A DNA stretch of 9,037 nucleotides from an uncultured Ruminococcus sp. (GTDB lineage Bacteria; Bacillota; Clostridia; Oscillospirales; CAG-272), in the NCBI GenBank assembly GCA_902773455.1, contig CACYEW010000118.1, forward strand, positions 1 through 9,037, given 5' to 3'. The position numbers and the translations under genes were made by a program. Numbering within the stretch: the stretch's first letter is position 1; each line of letters opens with the position of its first letter. Below the pieces are notes generated by a model. It saw only the letters and a program-made list of their open reading frames with translations. It was not told the DNA's origin and ran no database searches. Below are positions 1-7,668 of this stretch, piece after piece.

Positions 1-1972
1 CGCCGTTCATCATCAGCTTCATATTGCCGGTACCGCTCGCCTCTTTGCCTGCAAGAGATATCTGCTCGGATATCTCCGCCGCGGGTATCAGCTTTTCGGC
101 AAGCGATACGCAGTAGTTTTCAAGAAACGCGACCGAAAGCTTGTCTTTCAGCTCCGGACGTTTTGCAATATCGGCGCCGAGGCGGTTTATCAGCTTTATA
201 AGCTGTTTTGCGTGATAATAACCCGGCGCGGCTTTTGCCGAGAATATGAAGCACTGCGGCGTTATATCGAGACCGGGATCTTCAAGCAGAGCGTTATATA
301 TTGATATTATGCGAAGCACGTTCAGAAGCTGACGTTTGTATTCGTGCATACGCTTGATATGAACGTCGAAAAGCATATCGGGGTTAAGCACAGCGCCCTT
401 TTCCGACGCCGCGTATTTGACGAGCCTTTCCTTATTTTCCCGCTTGATCTGACCGAGTCTTTCGAGAACCGAAGCGTCGTCTCTGAATTTTGAAAATTCG
501 GAAAGCTTTTCAGGATGCTTTTTATATCCCGTTCCGATGCACTCGTCGAGCAGGGAAACGAGACCGGGGTTGGAGTAAAGAAGCCATCTTCTGTGATCTA
601 TGCCGTTCGTGACGTTTGTGAACTTTTCCGGTTCATATCCGTAAAAGTCGCTGAAAACTGTCTTTTTAAGTATATCGGAATGGAGCGCCGAAACGCCGTT
701 GACGGTATGAGAACCGATGACGGAGAGATTCGCCATACGGACGACCCCGCCTCCGATCACAGACATACGGTTGATCTTATCGACGTCGTGAGTATATTCG
801 TTCCAGAGCTTTTCGCAGAATCTGCGGTTTATCTCGCAGATTATCGAATATATTCTCGGCAGGCGTATGCTGAAAAGATCCTGCCGCCACGTTTCAAGCG
901 CCTCGGGCATAACGGTATGGTTTGTGTAAGATATGGTCGCCTTCGTTATATCCCACGCCTTGTCCCAGCTGTAGTTGCATTCGTCGAGCAGTATCCTCAT
1001 AAGCTCCGCCACGCACATAGCCGGATGCGTGTCGTTGATATGTATCGCGGCGTATTCAGGCAGATTGTCAGCCGTGCCGTGCTGCTCGAGATGGTCGTGC
1101 ATTATGCTCTGCAAAGCCGCCGAAACGAGAAAATACTGCTGAGTGAGCCTTAAAAGCTTGCCCGCGTCGTGATCGTCGGAAGGGTAAAGGACCTTTGATA
1201 TGAGCTCGGCATTTGTACGTTCCTCAAGGGCTTTCAGATATCTGCCCTGTGAAAACGCCTTCATATCGAAGCTCTTGAAATCTCTCGCACGCCATAATCT
1301 CAGCGTGTTTACCGCCTCGCCGCCGCTTCCCGATATGAGCATATCGTAAGGCACGGCTTCGACCTCTTCGGCGCCGTCGTATTTTATATACATTCCGCCT
1401 TCGCGCCATTCTTCTTTTATGCTGCCGCCGAATTTGACGGTGACGGCGCAGTCGGTACGCGGCACGAGCCACGCTTCACCCGACGGGAGCCATATCTCCG
1501 GCAGTTCGGCTTGCTCGCACTCGACGATCTTCTGCCTGAAAAATCCGTATTCGTAGCATAGACAGTGACCCACCGCGGGGTAATCCTGCGAAGAAAGAGA
1601 ACTCATATAGCATGCGGCGAGCCTGCCGAGACCGCCGTTGCCGAGACCCGGATCAGCTTCGGATTTTATCAGGGATTTCAATGAAAATCCCATACCGGAC
1701 AAAGCCTCTTTGAAAGAGTCGTAAATCCCGAGGTTGCAGAGATTTGATTTAAGAGACGGTCCGATCAGAAATTCCATACACATGTAATAGACTTTCTTCG
1801 CCCCCGCCTTTATTATCTTTTTCTCAAAAGACGCGTTTTTCTTCATCAAAAGGTCGCGTACGGTCATTACCGTCGCTTTATACATCTGTTCGTCGGACGC
1901 CGTTTCCGGACGCGCGGCGAAATATTTATCGAGTTTTTCGGTTATGAGTTTTCTTGCTTCGTTTACTGTCAT
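1..1972 (-). CDS. glgP: Glycogen/maltodextrin phosphorylase, 3' end beyond the window
   Basis: Cytoplasmic GT35 enzyme that releases glucose-1-phosphate from the non-reducing ends of alpha-1,4-glucan using phosphate and pyridoxal phosphate (PLP). The frame is open from the ATG at 1972 to the left edge, giving 657 codons with no stop. Bacterial members usually run to about 800 residues, so some 150 C-terminal residues are missing. Visible landmarks are YMCMEFLIG (residues 63-71), GNGGLGRLAA (111-120), KVLYPSDDHDAGK (260-272), HINDTHP (311-317), YTNHTVMPEALE (349-360), VTNGIDHRRW (454-463), IKRMHEYKRQLLN (539-551) and EASGTGNMK (644-652). Lys652 is the expected PLP Schiff-base lysine, and Arg541 and Lys546 match the phosphate-site Arg/Lys of the family. 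It lies 16 bases after glgA; an AAAGG about 12 bases before the ATG is a rather distant ribosome site. It follows GlgA in the operon and would mobilise the stored glucan. Identification is very secure. Confidence 0.97.
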   Translation of the reverse strand, partial: MTVNEARKLITEKLDKYFAARPETASDEQMYKATVMTVRDLLMKKNASFEKKIIKAGAKKVYYMCMEFLIGPSLKSNLCNLGIYDSFKEALSGMGFSLKSLIKSEADPGLGNGGLGRLAACYMSSLSSQDYPAVGHCLCYEYGFFRQKIVECEQAELPEIWLPSGEAWLVPRTDCAVTVKFGGSIKEEWREGGMYIKYDGAEEVEAVPYDMLISGSGGEAVNTLRLWRARDFKSFDMKAFSQGRYLKALEERTNAELISKVLYPSDDHDAGKLLRLTQQYFLVSAALQSIMHDHLEQHGTADNLPEYAAIHINDTHPAMCVAELMRILLDECNYSWDKAWDITKATISYTNHTVMPEALETWRQDLFSIRLPRIYSIICEINRRFCEKLWNEYTHDVDKINRMSVIGGGVVRMANLSVIGSHTVNGVSALHSDILKKTVFSDFYGYEPEKFTNVTNGIDHRRWLLYSNPGLVSLLDECIGTGYKKHPEKLSEFSKFRDDASVLERLGQIKRENKERLVKYAASEKGAVLNPDMLFDVHIKRMHEYKRQLLNVLRIISIYNALLEDPGLDITPQCFIFSAKAAPGYYHAKQLIKLINRLGADIAKRPELKDKLSVAFLENYCVSLAEKLIPAAEISEQISLAGKEASGTGNMKLMMNG

Positions 1973-1988
1973 TGCCGGGTGTTGCCTT

Positions 1989-3422
1989 TCATTCAACTGA
2001 GTTGTAGAGCTGCGCGTATTTTTCCGCCGATACAGACCATGAAAAATCGTGCTTCATGATCTTTTCGGCAAGCGCCGTGAATTCTTCTTTGTTCCGATAA
2101 AGAGCGAGGGCTTCGCGTATCACGTAGAGCATATCGCCGCTGTTATAAGATGCAAAAGTGAAGCCGTTGCCGACGTGTCTGCCGCCTTCCGTATGATACG
2201 GCTTGATCGAGTCGTACAGACCGCCCGTTTCGCGTACGACCGGTACGGCGCCGTAACGGGACGCTATCATCTGCGAAAGTCCGCACGGTTCTGTCTTCGA
2301 CGGCATCAGGAAGATATCAGACGACGCGTATATCCTCTTGGAAAGTTCTTTGTCGTATGCTATTATCGCTCTGACTTTATCGTTGTAACGGTATTGCAGA
2401 GATCTGAAAAAGTCTTCGTAATAACGGTCGCCCGTGCCGAGTATGACGAGCTGAACGTCGTCGTAAAGCAGCTCCTCGGCGCGCTCGTGCAAAAGATCGA
2501 GACCTTTCTGATCGGTAAGCCGGCTGATCATCGATATCATCGGCACGTCGGCTCTTACCGGCAGACCGATCTCAGCCTGCAGCGCGACTTTGTTTTCGGC
2601 TTTTCTTTTGACGCTCCGGAACGTGTAATTTTTGTAAAGCGCCTTATCCGTATGCGGATCGTAGTAAGCGTAGTCGATACCGTTCAGTATGCCGGAGAGC
2701 TTGCATGAGTACATTCTGATTATCGGATCGAGACCGTTTGCAAATTCCGGCGTCATTATCTCTTTCGCGTACCTTTCGCTTACCGTGACGACTCTGTCGG
2801 AGCAGACGATCGCGCCTTTCATAAGGTTGATCTGTCCGTTATAATCGTATATCTCGTAATACCTCGGATCGAGATCGAACACGTCGCCCGATACCGCGTG
2901 ATCGTACTGCCCCTGAAACAGAATGTTGTGTATCGAAAATACGGTCTTTACCGATGCGTAGCGTCTGTCTATCGCATATTTCGTTTTCAGCTGTATCACG
3001 GCGAGAGCCGTCTGCCAGTCGTTGCAGTTCATCACGTCGGGGAAAAAGTCGAGCTGATCCATGAAGGTGAGTATCGCCGAGCAAAAATACGAGAATCTTT
3101 CGCCGTCGTCATAGCTGCCGTAAAGCGAAGCGCGTTTGAAATAATACTCGTTATCGACGAAATAATATATCACGCCGTCGGATTCAAGGCTGTATATCGC
3201 GCAGTATTGCTTACGCCAGTTCAGCTTTACCTGAAATTCCTTTTCTTTTTTCATTTTTCTGCGGTATTCTTCCTTTACCGCGGAATACAGAGGAGATATG
3301 ACTCTGACGTCATAATCCTCATACCGTTTTTTCAAGGCTTTGGGAAGAGAACCGATCACGTCGCCGAGACCTCCCGACGACGAGAACGGCAAAACCTCTG
3401 AAGCTGCAAAAAGAATTTTCAT
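1989..3422 (-). CDS. glgA: Glycogen synthase (ADP-glucose dependent, GT5)
   Basis: Transfers glucose from ADP-glucose to the non-reducing end of alpha-1,4-glucan in the cytoplasm. At 477 residues it has the usual bacterial GlgA length, with two Rossmann-like GT-B domains. Seen in the N-terminal half: SSSGGLGDVIGSLPKAL (14-30), CNDWQTAL (133-140), FSIHNI (162-167) and SGILNGID (243-250). In the C-terminal half: SRLTDQKGLDLL (300-311) with Arg301 and Lys306, the conserved GT-B basic pair; LGTGDRYYEDFF (328-339); and KTEPCGLSQMIASRYG (376-391) with Glu378, followed by RETGGLYDS (397-405). The oddity is the first GGL motif: the family consensus is KTGGL (Lys15 in E. coli), and here it reads SSGGL, with Ser15 where the lysine should be. 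All other hallmark residues I can recognise are present, so the enzyme is probably active. It starts 8 bases after the glgD stop; an AGGA overlapping that stop codon serves as ribosome site 5 bases before the ATG. Confidence 0.96.
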   Translation of the reverse strand: MKILFAASEVLPFSSSGGLGDVIGSLPKALKKRYEDYDVRVISPLYSAVKEEYRRKMKKEKEFQVKLNWRKQYCAIYSLESDGVIYYFVDNEYYFKRASLYGSYDDGERFSYFCSAILTFMDQLDFFPDVMNCNDWQTALAVIQLKTKYAIDRRYASVKTVFSIHNILFQGQYDHAVSGDVFDLDPRYYEIYDYNGQINLMKGAIVCSDRVVTVSERYAKEIMTPEFANGLDPIIRMYSCKLSGILNGIDYAYYDPHTDKALYKNYTFRSVKRKAENKVALQAEIGLPVRADVPMISMISRLTDQKGLDLLHERAEELLYDDVQLVILGTGDRYYEDFFRSLQYRYNDKVRAIIAYDKELSKRIYASSDIFLMPSKTEPCGLSQMIASRYGAVPVVRETGGLYDSIKPYHTEGGRHVGNGFTFASYNSGDMLYVIREALALYRNKEEFTALAEKIMKHDFSWSVSAEKYAQLYNSVE

Positions 3423-3430
3423 AATTATCC

Positions 3431-4564
3431 TTATACTATGGTGTTTTTCGGTACGTAGAACGGCAGAGAAGCGTGACCGGAAAGACGGACGCCTTCTTTG
3501 ACGACCACGTTTTTGTCAAGTACGGAGCAGTTTATCTCGGCTCCGGCGCTTATCACGCTGTCCTGCATGATGATCGAGTTCTTTACGACGGCTCCTTTGC
3601 CTATCGTAACTCCGCGGAAGATGATCGAATTCTCAACGTGACCGCTGATGAGACAGCCGTCGGCGAAAAGAGAATCGGAAACGGTCACGCCGTCTGAATA
3701 TCTTGTGGGAGGCGAGTTTCTGATTTTCGTGTAGATCGGTCTGTTTTTGACTCCGAAAAGCGCGTTTCTGACCTTGGGATCGAGAAGATCGAGACTGCAC
3801 GAGAAATATTCGGAAAGGGAGCTGACGCAGGCGAAATAGCCTTCGTATTCGTAAGCCATTATTTTCTCGGATTTGAGGTGCCTGAGGATAACGTCGGAAT
3901 TGAACGACGTGTAGCCGTGAGCCGCCGCGTCGTTGACGATATTGAGCAGCTTTTCACGGTCGAGCACCATTATATTAAGGCTGACCGAATGCTCGCCGGA
4001 GGTATCGAGCGGATAGATCAGAAGATCGTTCACTCTGCCCGTTTCATCCTTTTCGACTATGACGTTCTTAGCCGCCGATTCGGGCGTGAGGACCATCTTT
4101 TTCGTGGCGAGCGTTATCGCCGCGCCGGTCTTTTCGTGAAACGCGATCATATCGCCGAGGTCGATATTGCATATAACGTCGCAGTCGGATAAAACCACGA
4201 GATCCTCTTTTCTTCTGGCTATATAGACCGTCGCCGATTTGAGAGATTCGAGTCTCGAAGAAATGTGAGATCTTATATGATCGTTTGCAAAAGCCGTGAT
4301 GTGCGGAGAGATCAGCTTTACGCCGCCGGCTCTGGTCGCGAGATCCCAGTCCTTACCGGTACCGATATGGTCGGCAAGCGACTGATAATTCGTCTGCGTG
4401 ATTATACCAACGCTCGTTACGCCGGAATTGACCATATTCGAAAGCGTGAAGTCTATGAATCTGTATCTGCATCCGAACGGTACGGAAGCCATCGTACGCA
4501 AACGCGTAAGCTCCGGCAGGTTTTTATCGTGGATGTTTGAGAAGATTATACCCGTTACAGACAT
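3431..4564 (-). CDS. glgD: GlgD, divergent subunit of ADP-glucose pyrophosphorylase
   Basis: A paralogue of GlgC that in studied Firmicutes forms a hetero-oligomer with it and alters activity rather than catalysing the reaction well alone. The 377 residues align with GlgC along their length: SVPFGCRYRFIDFTLSN (27-43) matches VPFGGKYRIIDFTLSN of GlgC, and the C-terminal third shows the hexapeptide rhythm of a left-handed beta-helix (DSLFADGCLISGHVENSIIF, 297-316, and onward). The N-terminal nucleotide loop GGxGxRL is absent (FSNIHDKNL instead, 8-16). The GDHIYKMD motif has become CDVICNID (128-135), keeping one Asp. The FEEKP segment, whose Lys binds glucose-1-phosphate, has no counterpart (LLIYPLD, 181-187). 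These changes fit a regulatory subunit. One base separates it from glgC, and a strong AAGGAGG inside the end of glgC is its ribosome site, so the two subunits are probably made in a fixed ratio. The effector of this pair cannot be read from sequence. Confidence 0.94.
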   Translation of the reverse strand: MSVTGIIFSNIHDKNLPELTRLRTMASVPFGCRYRFIDFTLSNMVNSGVTSVGIITQTNYQSLADHIGTGKDWDLATRAGGVKLISPHITAFANDHIRSHISSRLESLKSATVYIARRKEDLVVLSDCDVICNIDLGDMIAFHEKTGAAITLATKKMVLTPESAAKNVIVEKDETGRVNDLLIYPLDTSGEHSVSLNIMVLDREKLLNIVNDAAAHGYTSFNSDVILRHLKSEKIMAYEYEGYFACVSSLSEYFSCSLDLLDPKVRNALFGVKNRPIYTKIRNSPPTRYSDGVTVSDSLFADGCLISGHVENSIIFRGVTIGKGAVVKNSIIMQDSVISAGAEINCSVLDKNVVVKEGVRLSGHASLPFYVPKNTIV

Positions 4565-4565
4565 C

Positions 4566-5765
4566 TTATTTAACCTCCTTCGGTAATTCGCTCGTCATAA
4601 CTCCGCCGCAGATGACGGTCTTATCCGGCAAACGGAGATCCGCGCCGAGCAGAGCGATGCCCTTATTTGATACGGCGGGTTCGCCCACGCGGCAGTCTTT
4701 GCCGACCGATACGCGGCAGTCAAGCATGCTGTATTCCACAACCGAGCCCTCGCCGATTTCGGACTCTTCAAATATAACGGAATCCTTAACTACGGCGCCG
4801 GAGGCTACCTTGACTCCGCCGAAGAGCACGGAATTGATAACGGTGCCGTATATCTCGCAGCCTTCGGTGATGAGCGAGTTTGCGACGTACGCTTCGCTTC
4901 CGATAAAGTGCGGAGGTCTCGTCGAGTTTCTTGAAAGGATGCGCTGCTTCGGCGTGCGCAGATCGAGCGCCGGCTTCGCTCCGATCAGGTCCATATTGGC
5001 TTCCCAGAGGCTCTTTACCGTTCCGACGTCTTTCCAGTAACCGGAGAACGGATAAGCGAACATCTTCGCGCCGGAATTCAGCATCCGCGGTATGACGTTT
5101 TTGCCGAAGTCGTTAGACGATTTTTCATCGGCCTCGTCCTCTTCGAGATATTTTTTGAGGACCTCTTTACCGAATATGTATATGCCCATCGAAGCCTTCG
5201 TGCTTTTCGGCTTGGCGGGTTTTTCTTCAAACTGATATATCGAACCGTCGTCGTTCGTGTTCATTATACCGAAGCGCGAAGCCTCGTCGAGCGGCACCTC
5301 TATGACCGCTATCGTGCAGTCGGCGCCCTTTTCGATATGATAACGTAGCATTTCGGAATAATCCATTTTATAAATATGGTCGCCCGAGAGTATCAGAACG
5401 TAATCGGGATCGTATCTTTCAATGAAATCCAGGTTCTGATATATCGCGTTCGCCGTGCCGGTATACCACGCCGCGCCGGTGGCGCGCTGATACGGAGGCA
5501 GTATCTTTACGCCGCCGTAAGTTCTGTCAAGGTCCCACGGCTGACCGCTGCCGATATACTCGTTCAAAACGTAAGGCTGATACTGCGTAAGAACGCCGAC
5601 GGTATCGATGCCGGAGTTCACGCAGTTTGATAAAGTAAAGTCGATGATCCTGTATTTGCCTCCGAAAGGTACGGCGGGTTTCGCCGTCTTTTCGGTAAGG
5701 TTATACAGTCGGCTGCCCTGACCGCCCGCGAGCAGCATGGCAACGCATTCTTTTTTCTGTAACAT
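4566..5765 (-). CDS. glgC: Glucose-1-phosphate adenylyltransferase (ADP-glucose pyrophosphorylase), catalytic subunit
   Basis: Makes ADP-glucose and pyrophosphate from ATP and glucose-1-phosphate, the committed and regulated step of bacterial glycogen synthesis. The 399 residues form an N-terminal nucleotidyltransferase domain and a C-terminal left-handed beta-helix (about 295-375). Seen: LLAGGQGSRLYNLTEKTAKP (11-30), the nucleotide loop followed by a lysine (Lys26) at the place of E. coli Lys39, which takes part in fructose-1,6-bisphosphate response there; YRIIDFTLSN (38-47); WYTGTANAIYQN (100-111); SGDHIYKMDY (127-136) with catalytic Asp129; and FEEKP (179-183) with Lys182, equivalent to the glucose-1-phosphate lysine (Lys195 in E. 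coli). SNDFGKNVIPRM and GYWKDVGT follow as expected. All catalytic signatures are intact, in contrast to GlgD. The start at 5765 is supported by AAAGGAG 8 bases upstream; the in-frame Met10 is a poorer choice because it would cut off the region just before the nucleotide loop. It begins 13 bases after glgB. Confidence 0.97.
   Translation of the reverse strand: MLQKKECVAMLLAGGQGSRLYNLTEKTAKPAVPFGGKYRIIDFTLSNCVNSGIDTVGVLTQYQPYVLNEYIGSGQPWDLDRTYGGVKILPPYQRATGAAWYTGTANAIYQNLDFIERYDPDYVLILSGDHIYKMDYSEMLRYHIEKGADCTIAVIEVPLDEASRFGIMNTNDDGSIYQFEEKPAKPKSTKASMGIYIFGKEVLKKYLEEDEADEKSSNDFGKNVIPRMLNSGAKMFAYPFSGYWKDVGTVKSLWEANMDLIGAKPALDLRTPKQRILSRNSTRPPHFIGSEAYVANSLITEGCEIYGTVINSVLFGGVKVASGAVVKDSVIFEESEIGEGSVVEYSMLDCRVSVGKDCRVGEPAVSNKGIALLGADLRLPDKTVICGGVMTSELPKEVK
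4574..4580 (-). promoter_or_regulatory. Strong glgD ribosome binding site inside the end of glgC
   Basis: AAGGAGG on the minus strand, a complete Shine-Dalgarno sequence 9 bases before the glgD ATG and located within the last codons of glgC. With only one base between the two genes, ribosomes finishing GlgC could restart directly on GlgD, which suits two subunits of one complex. Confidence 0.8.
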
Positions 5766-5778
5766 GGCTGTATCTCCT

Positions 5779-7668
5779 TTATTGTATTTTACGTTTTATC
5801 GGTTCGTATTTATAAACTGAAGCTGAAAGCGGAGGCAGATCGAGCAAAACGCTCGACAAAAATCCGTCGCATCCGTCGGAAGACGTGAAAACGGTCGTGC
5901 ATTCAGACGGTACCGTTGCGAATATTTCGGTATAAGCGCCCGGTCCCGGAACGCCGGTCTTATATCCGGAGAGCGGAGAAGCGGAAAAATTGAAAGCGCA
6001 GAGCACGAAAGAACCGTCGGCGGCGTATCTCAGAAATATCGCAGCGTTGTCGTCGGCGGCGTCCGCTTTGATCCATTTGAAACCTTCCCAGCCGAAATCG
6101 CGCTCCCAGAGCTGCTTCGTCTGCAGATAAAAGTGATTTAAAGCGGCGGTAAACATCCAGAGCTGCGAGTGCTTTTCGAAACCGGTCATGAACCATTCGA
6201 GCGAAGACGTACAGTCCCATTCGCGGAACTGGCCGTATTCCGAACCCATAAACAGCAGTTTTTTTCCGGGATGACACATCATATACGTAAGATAACAGCG
6301 CAGCCCGTCGAATTTCTGTTCATACGTGCCGAACATTTTGTCGATAAGCGACTTTTTTCCGTGCACTACCTCGTCGTGAGATACGGAAAGTATGTAGTTT
6401 TCGGAAAACGAATACATCATCGAAAACGTGATGCGGTTATGCTCGTATTTACGGTAAACAGGATCCTTTGAAAAGTAGTACAAAGTATCGTTCATGAATC
6501 CCATATCCCATTTGAAGCTGAAGCCGAGACCGCCCGCGTATACGGGTTTTGTCAGCATGGGCCAGTCGGACGACTCTTCGGCGATCATAAGAACGTCGTT
6601 GAAGCGCTCGAACACGGCTGTGTTCAGCTTTTTGAAAAACGCTATTGCTTCGTAATTTTTGTTGGAGCCGTCGTAAGCGGGCGTCCACTCTCCGGGTTTT
6701 CTGTCAAAATCGAGATAGAGCATCGAAGCGACCGCGTCGACGCGGAGCCCGTCGATATGATATACCGAGAGCCAGTAGATCGCGTTAGATATCAGAAAAG
6801 ACTGTACCTCTTCGCGGCCGACGTCGAAGAACCGCGTACCCCATACCTTGTGTTCTTTTCTGTCTTCGCCCTGATATTCGTAGCAGAGCGAACCGTCGAA
6901 TTCGATCAGCCCGTGCGGATCCTTTGAAAAATGAGCCGGCACCCAGTCCATTATAACGCCGATACCGTATTTATGCATCTTGTTGACGAAATACATAAAG
7001 TCGGAAGGCTCGCCGAAGCGTGAGGTCGGAGCGTAGAAACCGCAGATCTGGTACCCCCAGCTCTCGTCGAGCGGATGCTCGGCGACGGGCAGTATCTCTA
7101 TATGCGTATATCCCATACGCTTCACGTAGGGCGCGATAGTGTCGGCAAGCTCTCTGTACGTCAGATAAGTACCGTCCCCGCGCCGCATGAACGATCCGAG
7201 ATGGACCTCGTATATATTTATCGGCGCCGTATACGCCGGTCTGCCTTCATTTTCGCAGATCGCCGTTTTTCTGCATTCGAGCCAGTCCGCGTCCTCCCAG
7301 CCGAAATCGGGAAGGACGTACAGATAAGAAGCCGTTTCGTTATGCGTGCCGTCGAATACGGCGTAAGGATCGGCTTTGAAAACCGTCTTCCCGCCGTTTC
7401 TGATAACGTATTTATATTTCATCCGCCAACCGTTATCGAAATAAAGGTCGGTCTTCGCTTCCCATATACCGTTGTCCGTGATCCTCGTCATGGGCAGAGA
7501 ATCGCCCCAGCCGTTGAAATCGCCCGCAACGTAAACGGCGTCGGCGTTCGGCGCCCAGGTGCGGAAAACGGTCATCCCGTCTTCGATATGAACGCCGAAA
7601 TATTCGTAAGCTCTGAAATACGTGCCCTGGTGAAAAAGATATTTTTCGATCTGAAAATCGTTATTCAT
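5779..7668 (-). CDS. glgB: 1,4-alpha-glucan branching enzyme (GH13)
   Basis: Cleaves alpha-1,4 chains and re-attaches them through alpha-1,6 links, giving branched glycogen; cytoplasmic. The 629 residues are the short form usual in Bacillota, lacking the extra N1 domain of the roughly 730-residue E. coli enzyme. Domains in order: a CBM48-type beta domain (about 20-120, with VFRTWAPNADAVYVAGDFNG at 34-53), a GH13 barrel (about 150-510), and a C-terminal all-beta domain. Barrel motifs: YEVHLGSF (153-160), DWVPAHFSKD (241-250), GLRVDAVASMLYLD (307-320) with nucleophile Asp311, MIAEESSDWP (361-370) with acid/base Glu364, and SVSHDEVVHGKKS (428-440) with transition-state Asp432. KKLLFMGSEYGQFREWD (469-485) is also typical. 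Its ATG overlaps the acyltransferase stop as ATGA, and GGAG 7 bases upstream lies inside the acyltransferase gene, pointing to translational coupling. Length and motifs argue against an amylase or isoamylase. Confidence 0.97.
   Translation of the reverse strand: MNNDFQIEKYLFHQGTYFRAYEYFGVHIEDGMTVFRTWAPNADAVYVAGDFNGWGDSLPMTRITDNGIWEAKTDLYFDNGWRMKYKYVIRNGGKTVFKADPYAVFDGTHNETASYLYVLPDFGWEDADWLECRKTAICENEGRPAYTAPINIYEVHLGSFMRRGDGTYLTYRELADTIAPYVKRMGYTHIEILPVAEHPLDESWGYQICGFYAPTSRFGEPSDFMYFVNKMHKYGIGVIMDWVPAHFSKDPHGLIEFDGSLCYEYQGEDRKEHKVWGTRFFDVGREEVQSFLISNAIYWLSVYHIDGLRVDAVASMLYLDFDRKPGEWTPAYDGSNKNYEAIAFFKKLNTAVFERFNDVLMIAEESSDWPMLTKPVYAGGLGFSFKWDMGFMNDTLYYFSKDPVYRKYEHNRITFSMMYSFSENYILSVSHDEVVHGKKSLIDKMFGTYEQKFDGLRCYLTYMMCHPGKKLLFMGSEYGQFREWDCTSSLEWFMTGFEKHSQLWMFTAALNHFYLQTKQLWERDFGWEGFKWIKADAADDNAAIFLRYAADGSFVLCAFNFSASPLSGYKTGVPGPGAYTEIFATVPSECTTVFTSSDGCDGFLSSVLLDLPPLSASVYKYEPIKRKIQ

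Noticed and set aside
515..1153. 212-codon open frame on the plus strand
   Set aside because: Antisense to glgP, whose conserved motifs run through the whole stretch; no ribosome site and no recognisable protein features.
2049..2708. 219-codon open frame on the plus strand
   Set aside because: Antisense to the C-terminal half of glgA, where catalytic motifs prove the minus-strand frame; basic, low-quality translation.
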